Shown here in pieces: positions 24,787 to 31,781 of a stretch of DNA of 64,000 nucleotides. Within the stretch, counting starts at the first letter, position 1. Each line of letters begins with the position of its first letter. The notes beneath the pieces are model-generated. The model saw nothing but the letters and a program-made list of their open reading frames with translations, did no database searches and was not told the DNA's origin. Location of the stretch: positions 62,001-126,000 of the forward strand of contig NZ_RXOM01000060.1 of the NCBI RefSeq assembly GCF_008692195.1, given 5' to 3'. The translations under genes were made by a program, and so were the position numbers. The stretch is from Salegentibacter sp. R32 (GTDB lineage: Bacteria; Bacteroidota; Bacteroidia; Flavobacteriales; Flavobacteriaceae).

Positions 24787-26727
24787 ATGAAATATTATTT
24801 ATTTTTAATAGTAGCTATCATCCATTACATAGGAAATAGCCAAGAGTTCAAACTCTCCAGTCCAAATAAGGAAATAGAAATAACCCTGCAAACAGGAGAT
24901 AAATTATCTTTTTCAATAAAAAGTCAAGGCGAAAAAATTATAAAACACGCAGAAATAGGTATAAACATCTCTAAAAAGAGTATTCGGTATAATCCAAAAT
25001 CTACAAAAACAAAGTATATAAGCAATAAAATAGAACCCGTAGTTTCATTACAAAATGCAATTATTGAAAATAATTATAATGAATTACGAGTAAATTTTAA
25101 TAAAGGAATTGCTTTAGAATTACGTGCATATAATGAAGGGTTTAGCTACAGATTTCTACTATCAAAAAAAGATTCTATTGATGTTATAGATGAAAAATTA
25201 ACGCTTGAATTTGAAAATCCTACTTGGGTAAGTTGGGCCAACGCAGAAAGTTTTAAAAATGATTATCAAGTGGTATATCAATCAGACTCTATAGTAAACA
25301 TCGATGAAGGAAAAATGAGTACCCTTCCTTTACTATTTAAAGAGAGCGAATATAAAATTTTATTTTCTGAAGCCAATTTGTACGATTACCCCGCGATGTT
25401 TCTCAAAAAAGAAAGTCAAAAGTTAGTAGCAAATTTTCCTAAAGTTCCCTTAGAACACGAACCGGATGGAGATAGAAGTGAAAAAATCTTAAAAGAAGCT
25501 AATTATATAGCTACTATTTCAGGTGATAGGACTTTGCCTTGGCGTTTTATGGTGATTAGTAAAGACGATAAAGACATTGCAGCCAATGAAATGGTTACAA
25601 AGCTTTCTGAACAACCTGAAAATAAAAAGCAATTCTCTTGGGTTAAACCAGGGCAAGTTACTTGGGAATGGTGGCACAATGCAGAAGTGTATGGAGTAGA
25701 TTTTAAATCAGGTTATAACCAAAAAACCTATGAGTATTATATTGATTTTGCTTCAGAGAATCAGATACCTTATATAATTATGGATGAAGGCTGGGCAAAA
25801 TCAACTTTAAATCCATTTGAGCCCAATCCAACGATTAATTTACCTCAGCTCATCAATTACGGAAAAAAGAAGAATGTGAAAATCATCCTTTGGTTTACTT
25901 GGCTTGCCGTAGAACAGAATTTTGATGTATTTGAAACCTTAGAAGATTGGGGAATTGCAGGAATGAAAATTGATTTTATGGATAGGAGTGACCAATGGAT
26001 GGTTAATTACTATGAACGTGTGGCAAAGGAAGCGGCCAAACATCATTTAATTGTAGATTTTCACGGTTCTTTTAAACCGGCAGGCCTTGAAATAAAATAT
26101 CCTAATGTACTATCCAATGAAGGAGTAATGGGAATGGAAGCGAATATTCACGGAGGAGTAGCGACACCTGACAATAATATGTATTTACCTTTTGTAAGAA
26201 ATGCTGTAGGACCTATGGATTACACCCCGGGAGCTATGTATTCTGCTCATCCAGAAGATTATCGTCCCAATTGGACCAATACGATGAGTATAGGCACGAG
26301 AGCTCATCAAATAGCGATGTATGTCGTTTTTAAAAGTGGTTTGCAAATGCTGGCAGATAATCCAGTTAATTATTTGCGGGAAAAAGAATGCCTGAACTTT
26401 ATAACACAAGTTCCTGTAACTTGGGATGAAACAAAAATTTTAAAGGCAAAATCTCCAGAATACATAGTAATTGCCAAAAGAAAAGATGATACTTGGTTTA
26501 TCGGAGGAATGACTAATAGTCAAGAACGCGCTTTTGATTTTAAATTAGATTTTTTAGATGTAAATAAGGAATATGCTATGACAATTATTAAAGATGGAAT
26601 TAATGCAGATGTTCAAGCCATGGATTATAAAAAATCTACTTTTCCTGTATCGAATACAAGTGATATTAAAATTTTTATGGTTAAGAATGGAGGCTATGTA
26701 GCTAAAATAGAACCTCAATCTAAATAA
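24787..26727 (+). CDS. GH97 glycoside hydrolase (retaining-type signature)
   Basis: A 646-residue secreted enzyme with a short signal peptide (to about NSQ, residue 19). GH97 architecture is clear: an N-terminal beta-supersandwich (about 20-280; LSSPNKEIEITLQTGDKLSFSI), a barrel (WVKPGQVTWEWWHNAEVYGVDFKSG onward), and a short C-terminal sheet domain. MKIDFMDRSDQWMVNYYERVAKEAA places an aspartate, Asp396, where retaining GH97 alpha-galactosidase-type members have their nucleophile. Inverting SusB-type alpha-glucosidases lack it. This suggests alpha-galactosidase or a related retaining activity. It follows the GH92 gene after one base in unit 1. Confidence 0.9.
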   Translation: MKYYLFLIVAIIHYIGNSQEFKLSSPNKEIEITLQTGDKLSFSIKSQGEKIIKHAEIGINISKKSIRYNPKSTKTKYISNKIEPVVSLQNAIIENNYNELRVNFNKGIALELRAYNEGFSYRFLLSKKDSIDVIDEKLTLEFENPTWVSWANAESFKNDYQVVYQSDSIVNIDEGKMSTLPLLFKESEYKILFSEANLYDYPAMFLKKESQKLVANFPKVPLEHEPDGDRSEKILKEANYIATISGDRTLPWRFMVISKDDKDIAANEMVTKLSEQPENKKQFSWVKPGQVTWEWWHNAEVYGVDFKSGYNQKTYEYYIDFASENQIPYIIMDEGWAKSTLNPFEPNPTINLPQLINYGKKKNVKIILWFTWLAVEQNFDVFETLEDWGIAGMKIDFMDRSDQWMVNYYERVAKEAAKHHLIVDFHGSFKPAGLEIKYPNVLSNEGVMGMEANIHGGVATPDNNMYLPFVRNAVGPMDYTPGAMYSAHPEDYRPNWTNTMSIGTRAHQIAMYVVFKSGLQMLADNPVNYLREKECLNFITQVPVTWDETKILKAKSPEYIVIAKRKDDTWFIGGMTNSQERAFDFKLDFLDVNKEYAMTIIKDGINADVQAMDYKKSTFPVSNTSDIKIFMVKNGGYVAKIEPQSK

Positions 26728-26737
26728 GGTATAACTC

Positions 26738-27577
26738 ATGAGAGTCACTAATTTTTTCCAAACCTCGAGAAAAGTTGTCTGGATATTTTTAATTAATCTT
26801 TCTTTTACGATAAATGCAGCAGAAGTAGATACAGTAGTTACCTACAGTAATTCTATGGAGAAAGAAATTAAAGCTGTAGTTATTCAGCCTCAAAGCTATC
26901 GAAAAAATAAAAGTTTTCCTGTAGTTTACTTGTTACACGGATATTCTGGGAATTATAGTGACTGGATTAAAAAAGTACCTGCCATTAAAAAGTATGCAGA
27001 CCTATATGATTTAATTATTGTATGTCCTGACGGAAACTATAATAGTTGGTATTTAGATAGTGATGTCAAGAAAAGCAGTAACTATGAAACCTACATTTCC
27101 AAAGAGCTTGTTGGTTTTATAGATAAGAATTATAAAACTATTCCTAAGCGAAAAGCTAGGGCGATAACAGGATTAAGCATGGGTGGTCACGGGGCATTTT
27201 ATTTAGCTTTCAGACATCAGGACGTTTATGCAAATGCCGGTAGCATGAGTGGAGGTTTAGATCTAAGGCCATTTAAGGATAATTGGGAATTAAATGAGCT
27301 GTTAGGAGATTATAAAAATAATCCTGAAAATTGGGAAGAAAATAGTGTCACTATGTTTATTGATTTATTGCGACCCAATCATTTAAATATATTTTTCGAA
27401 TGTGGAGTAGATGACTTTTTCTATGCGGTAAATGTAGATTTTCATAAGAAATTATTAGAAAAGAAAATACCCCATCGTTTTACGTCTAGTCCCGGAAGTC
27501 ATACCTGGGAGTTCTGGTCTAATGCTATAAAATATCAGCTACAATTTTTTAAAGATTGTTTTAACGAGTTCAATTAA
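26738..27577 (+). CDS. Secreted alpha/beta-hydrolase esterase (CE1/esterase D-like)
   Basis: A 279-residue exported esterase. The N-terminal hydrophobic segment (about 12-28) ends at INAAE. The fold is alpha/beta hydrolase: PVVYLLHGYSGNYSDWIK (oxyanion region), CPDGNYNSWYLDS, nucleophile elbow GLSMGGHGAF with Ser147, then FFECGVDDFF for the acid and PGSHTWEFW for the catalytic histidine. The triad order and the GLSMGGHGA elbow fit the CE1/EstA group that includes acetyl xylan and feruloyl esterases. It is last in PUL unit 1 and is the second esterase of that unit. The acyl group removed is probably acetyl, judged from the locus. Confidence 0.88.
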   Translation: MRVTNFFQTSRKVVWIFLINLSFTINAAEVDTVVTYSNSMEKEIKAVVIQPQSYRKNKSFPVVYLLHGYSGNYSDWIKKVPAIKKYADLYDLIIVCPDGNYNSWYLDSDVKKSSNYETYISKELVGFIDKNYKTIPKRKARAITGLSMGGHGAFYLAFRHQDVYANAGSMSGGLDLRPFKDNWELNELLGDYKNNPENWEENSVTMFIDLLRPNHLNIFFECGVDDFFYAVNVDFHKKLLEKKIPHRFTSSPGSHTWEFWSNAIKYQLQFFKDCFNEFN

Positions 27578-27595
27578 ATAATACTGCTGAATTAA

Positions 27596-27673
27596 ATTTT
27601 CGTAAAAATAAACAATCACTAGTTGTGAAATCTGTATTAAAATTTTCATTATAAAAGTCTATTTTCGTAAAAA
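27596..27673 (+). repeat. Direct repeat in the lacI promoter region
   Basis: The 13-mer ATTTTCGTAAAAA occurs at 27596-27608 and again at 27661-27673, 65 bases apart, in the 137-base gap before the LacI-family gene. The core TTTT-CGT-AAAA is a small inverted repeat. It differs from the PUL operators, so it may be an autoregulatory or other activator site. No terminator is evident in this gap. Confidence 0.45.
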
Positions 27674-27714
27674 ATATGTAAGTTAAGGAGATAACCTTTT
27701 GTCAAGTTAGTTGT

Positions 27715-28752
27715 ATGAAAAAGAAACGGGTGTCTATAAAAGATATAGCCAAACATTTGAATGTTTCTGTGACCACAGTTTCATTTGTTTTAAATGGAAA
27801 AGCAAAAGAAAAAAGAATTTCAGAAGAGGTAACCAATAAGATTTTAGATTACGTCAAGAAAATCAATTATAAACCCAACCAGTTAGCACAAAGTCTTAGA
27901 ACAGGACAGTCTAAGATTTTAGTACTCATGGTAGAAGATATTTCCAATTATTTCTTTTCTAAATTAGCCAGGGTATTTGAAGATTTAGCTTATGAAAAAG
28001 GTTATAAGGTTCTCTTTTGCAGTAATGAAAATAGCGATAAAAAATCTATAGAACTCATCGACCTTTTTAATGAAAGGCAAGTAGATGGTTTTATTATTAT
28101 CCCTTCTGCAGGAATTGAAAACAAAATTAAATCTTTACAACAACAAAATATACCGGTGGTGCTTTTAGATAGGTTTTTTGAAGGGATGGAGATAGGTTAT
28201 GTGGGAATAGATAATAGATATGCTTCCCGACAAGGAATAGACCACTTAAATATGAATGGTTTTAATTCACCGGCATTTGTATCGATAGATGTTCAACAGA
28301 CACAAATGTTAGGTAGATTAGAAGGTTATCAAGAGGCGGCAAAAGAATATAGCTTTAAAGAGAAAAAACTTTTATTACCCTATAACCTTAAATCCAATGA
28401 ACAAGGAAGGGAAATCTTAAAGAAATTTTTTAATGAAAATCCAGAATTAGATTCTATTTTGTTCGCTACCAATTACCTAACCCAATTAGGATTAGAAGTT
28501 TTAAAAAATGATTTTCCTGAAAAAATCCATCAATTAGGTATTATTACCTTCGATGATAATGCATTGTTCTCTATTTGTACACCTGCTATTACCGCCATCT
28601 GTCAACCTATCGAGAATATGGCAAAAGAAACCATGAATATTTTATTCCAATTAATTAATAAACCAACTCAATCTACCGGTTTTCAAAATAAAATTTTAAA
28701 AACCTCTTTAGAAGTAAGGGAATCTACCAAAGCTTTAATAGAAAGAGTTTAG
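27715..28752 (+). CDS. LacI-family transcriptional regulator of the PUL
   Basis: A 345-residue DNA-binding regulator. The N-terminal LacI helix-turn-helix and hinge are textbook: VSIKDIAKHLNVSVTTVSFVLNGKAKEKRISEEVTNKI, then NYKPNQLAQSLRTGQSK. A periplasmic-binding-protein-like effector domain follows (about 62-340; ILVLMVEDISNYFFSKLARVFEDLAYEKGYKVLFC, VDGFIIIPSAG, PVVLLDRFF, LGIITFDDNALFSICTPAITAICQPIENMA). It sits in the middle of the PUL with its own upstream region. Palindromes of the type such proteins bind precede five nearby transcription units, so it is probably their repressor, induced by a sugar. The effector is unknown. Confidence 0.93.
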   Translation: MKKKRVSIKDIAKHLNVSVTTVSFVLNGKAKEKRISEEVTNKILDYVKKINYKPNQLAQSLRTGQSKILVLMVEDISNYFFSKLARVFEDLAYEKGYKVLFCSNENSDKKSIELIDLFNERQVDGFIIIPSAGIENKIKSLQQQNIPVVLLDRFFEGMEIGYVGIDNRYASRQGIDHLNMNGFNSPAFVSIDVQQTQMLGRLEGYQEAAKEYSFKEKKLLLPYNLKSNEQGREILKKFFNENPELDSILFATNYLTQLGLEVLKNDFPEKIHQLGIITFDDNALFSICTPAITAICQPIENMAKETMNILFQLINKPTQSTGFQNKILKTSLEVRESTKALIERV

Positions 28753-28848
28753 TATTGTATTTATGATAAAATTTTAGCTTTAAAAATATCATTTTATTAA
28801 TTATTGATATTTTATTTTGATATATTATTAATTTTTAATTAATTTAGC

Positions 28849-28893
28849 TAAAACGTTTTATTATGTGCACATATAAAATGCTAAATCGTTTAA
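28849..28893. promoter_or_regulatory. Paired LacI-type operators, PUL unit 2
   Basis: A perfect TAAAACGTTTTA lies at 28849-28860 and a degenerate TAAATCGTTTAA at 28882-28893, both preceded by GC. Centres are 33 bp apart, about three helical turns. The GTG start of the propeller gene is at 28910. An AT-rich stem (28783-28791 with 28805-28813) just upstream may weakly end lacI transcripts. Confidence 0.7.
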
Positions 28894-28909
28894 TCTTAAA
28901 ATTTTTATT

Positions 28910-31537
28910 GTGAAAAAAATATACACTTTTAGCACACTACTTGTTTTCCTTTGTGGAATGCTCATGCAAGCACAAATTATAACCAATGGTAGTTTTGAAA
29001 ATGGAATTAACTCTTCGTGGAGTCATTCCTTTTCAAGTGGTCAAGCAAGTTTTAATACGGAAACTATCGAAGTTAGGGATGGTTCTCAAGGTTTACGCGT
29101 TGAGGTTACCCAAACCGGAAGCGGTCAGGAAGATATTAAATCGGTGAACTCTACATTTTCCAATACTTCAAAAGAAATTTATTTAGTTAGGTTCTGGGCA
29201 AAAGCCAGTGCAGATGCAGATTTGTACGTTTCTGTGGCAGGTAATAGCACCGATAAAGTTCATTATAAAATTAGACCCCATTGGAAACTCTATCACTTAC
29301 CTTTTGATAGTTCAGCTAGTGCCATTACGCTTAATTTTTTCTATCAAAATCAAGCGACTTATTATATCGATGGCGTAGAAATATTAGACCAAGAAAGTGG
29401 AGTGATAGATGTTGAGCAAACCTTTAAATGGAATGAAAAATATACTTCTGGATTTGGATGGACGGCCGGTGATAATGATATTTCTTTAGAGTTACCCGAT
29501 GGAAGAATAGCTTATTTTTTTAATGATTCTTTCTATGGCTATAATGATGTTACCGATAACGAATTTGATAATTCAGGAGCGAAGTTTTTAAGAAATGCAA
29601 TGGTAGTTGAAGAAGCCGATGGTTTGTTGCACAGTAGGTATTCCGGAGATCAAAGTACCACCGATAGGTATTTTGAAAGTATCGAAGCTTCGCCAGATCC
29701 CAATGTAGATAACTTTTATTGGGTAGGAGATGCGATCATGGATCAAGGTAAAGTTTTAGTGTATTTAGTAGAATTACTAAATAATAGTGGAGGGGCTACA
29801 GAAACCGGTAGAACCTATATTGCTCAATTTTCCTATCCGGAATTAGAATTAGAGAATATCAAAAAACAAGAAGATTTTACAGCCGCTTATGAATCTTTTT
29901 TTAAGGATGGTAATTACCTTTATTTATATCGAACAGAAACAGCCGATGGTGGTTGGAGTAGGTTAACCCACGTAGCCAGATGTGCACAAGGAGATTTATT
30001 AGGTAGAAAGGGGACTTGGGAATTTTATGATGGAAGTAATTGGGTGAGTGATAGAAGTCAGTCACAAATTGTAAATAATGTAGGAGCAGAAGGTTTTGTA
30101 AAATTGCAAGAGGGTAACTATGCTCAAATTTCATTACCGGTTTTAGGAAGGGATCTTCAAGTATCTTTTGCAGAAAACCCTGAAGGACCTTGGACGCAGG
30201 CGCAGACCGTTTACACCATTCCCAATGATGAAGAATATTGGTGGTATTTACCCAATATACACCATCAGTTACCCAACGGTAAATTTCAAATTTCTTATTC
30301 AGTAAATTCTTGGGAAGGCTGGGCCGATGCTTGGAAAGATAAATATTGGTATAGGCAACGCTATATTCAACTAGATCTTTTGGGACTATCACCTTATACT
30401 ACTAATAATTCTCAAGATAATTTAGCCTTAAACCAACCTACTACTACCTCTTCTACCTACGGTAGTAATACTGGAAATTTAGCAGTAGATGGTGATACGC
30501 AAACCAGATGGGAAAGCAATTATAGTGATCTGCAATGGTTGAGTGTAGATTTAGGAGACGCTTATGAAATCAATCAAATTAAAATAACTTGGGAAACGGC
30601 CATGGCGGCAAATTACGAAATTCAAACCTCTCACGATGGCAGTACTTGGGCAACCGTTAAAACCATCGAAGGAAATTATTCTGAAATAAATAACCACGCA
30701 GCCTTAGCCAATGTTGCAAGATATGTGAGAATTTACGGGACTCAACGAGCCACCATGTGGGGACATTCTATTAAAGAGTTAGAAGTTTATGGTACCCCGG
30801 TGCAAAGTATAGATATTACCGATTTAGGCGGAAATATCTCAGCAGAATATAACGATTCTCCAATAACAGAAGGGATTAGCAATATTATCGATAATTCTTC
30901 TTCTACTAAATTTTTAACCTTTCATGGTTCAGCTTACGTAGATTACGAAGGTATTTCCAATTATATAGTGAATAGCTATACCATTACTTCGGCCAATGAT
31001 GCTCCTGAAAGAGACCCGCTGAGTTGGAACTTTCAAGGTTCTCACGATGGAACCAATTGGGTGACTATAGATTCCCGATCAAATGAAGATTTTGCTTCAA
31101 GATTTCAAAAACGCACTTTCAGCTTCGATAACGATAAAAGTTATCAATTTTACCGATTTGATATGAATAACAATAGCGGATCTATTCTACAAGTAGCAGA
31201 AGTTGAAATTTTTGGTTTCGATGCCCCAGTAATAGAAAATGGTATGGCAAATAGGGAAACCTTAGTGACTGAAGTAGTTTCTACAGAAGATAATCTCAAA
31301 CCTTATCCGCTTCCTTTTTCAACTACCTTATTTGTCCCTTTAGGAAACTCATTGGGTGAAAAAGAAATTACCTTATATGATATTACCGGTAAAAAATTAT
31401 TTGTAAAAACTATAGAGGGTGAAGGCTATTATCAATTAAATGCAAGTTCTATTTCCAACACATTAGCCAGCGGAATATATTTGCTGAGGATAAAATCTGA
31501 AAACACATTTAAAACCTATAAAGTTTTAAAACAATAA
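28910..31537 (+). CDS. Modular secreted protein: CBM-like, DUF5005/DUF4185-like propeller, two F5/8-type modules, T9SS tail
   Basis: An 875-residue protein with a GTG start and signal peptide 1-22 (LMQAQ). Modules in order are: a CBM4/9-like jelly roll (about 24-160; ITNGSFENG...YYIDGVEILD); a central beta-propeller-like domain (about 165-500) that I relate to DUF5005/DUF4185 (WEFYDGSNWV, QVSFAENPEGPWTQAQTVY, FQISYSVNSW); a CBM32/F5-8 type C module (about 505-635; AVDGDTQTRWESNYSDLQWLSVDLG); a second discoidin-like module (about 640-775); and a T9SS type A sorting domain (about 795-875). Enzymatic activity is unknown; a glycosidase on the cell surface is a reasonable guess. It is the only gene of PUL unit 2 and is followed by a terminator. 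Confidence 0.8.
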   Translation: MKKIYTFSTLLVFLCGMLMQAQIITNGSFENGINSSWSHSFSSGQASFNTETIEVRDGSQGLRVEVTQTGSGQEDIKSVNSTFSNTSKEIYLVRFWAKASADADLYVSVAGNSTDKVHYKIRPHWKLYHLPFDSSASAITLNFFYQNQATYYIDGVEILDQESGVIDVEQTFKWNEKYTSGFGWTAGDNDISLELPDGRIAYFFNDSFYGYNDVTDNEFDNSGAKFLRNAMVVEEADGLLHSRYSGDQSTTDRYFESIEASPDPNVDNFYWVGDAIMDQGKVLVYLVELLNNSGGATETGRTYIAQFSYPELELENIKKQEDFTAAYESFFKDGNYLYLYRTETADGGWSRLTHVARCAQGDLLGRKGTWEFYDGSNWVSDRSQSQIVNNVGAEGFVKLQEGNYAQISLPVLGRDLQVSFAENPEGPWTQAQTVYTIPNDEEYWWYLPNIHHQLPNGKFQISYSVNSWEGWADAWKDKYWYRQRYIQLDLLGLSPYTTNNSQDNLALNQPTTTSSTYGSNTGNLAVDGDTQTRWESNYSDLQWLSVDLGDAYEINQIKITWETAMAANYEIQTSHDGSTWATVKTIEGNYSEINNHAALANVARYVRIYGTQRATMWGHSIKELEVYGTPVQSIDITDLGGNISAEYNDSPITEGISNIIDNSSSTKFLTFHGSAYVDYEGISNYIVNSYTITSANDAPERDPLSWNFQGSHDGTNWVTIDSRSNEDFASRFQKRTFSFDNDKSYQFYRFDMNNNSGSILQVAEVEIFGFDAPVIENGMANRETLVTEVVSTEDNLKPYPLPFSTTLFVPLGNSLGEKEITLYDITGKKLFVKTIEGEGYYQLNASSISNTLASGIYLLRIKSENTFKTYKVLKQ

Positions 31538-31544
31538 AACTTCT

Positions 31545-31581
31545 AAAAATCGGGCTGAATTCTATATTTAGCCTGATTTTT
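31545..31581 (+). terminator. Intrinsic terminator of PUL unit 2
   Basis: AAAAATCGGGCT (31545-31556) pairs with AGCCTGATTTTT (31570-31581), with one G-U pair and a 13-base loop, followed by further Ts. Confidence 0.75.
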
Positions 31582-31670
31582 TATAATTACCTCAATTTAT
31601 TTCAACTTCTGAGCAGGTAATTTATCAGAATTCAATTTTTAGACTCAATTATTTGCTTACTTCATATTAA

Positions 31671-31702
31671 TTTGCTTTTTTAACTAAAACGTTTTAGTTT
31701 TG
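31671..31702 (+). promoter_or_regulatory. Promoter with overlapping LacI operator, PUL unit 3
   Basis: TTTG (31671-31674) and TAGTTTTG (31695-31702), 20 bases apart, match the Bacteroidota -33/-7 pattern. The perfect 18-base palindrome AACTAAAACGTTTTAGTT (31682-31699) covers the spacer and part of the -7 box, so a bound LacI protein would block the promoter directly. Confidence 0.8.
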
Positions 31703-31781
31703 AAATATTATTAAAATATATATTCAATTTTTTAAGTTGAAATCAATTTTGTTTATGAGAGTCTTTAATTCACTTCAAATA

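Noticed and set aside
29901-30392. 163-residue minus-strand open frame inside the propeller gene
   Set aside because: It lies opposite a well-supported coding region and has no recognisable domain, promoter or terminator.
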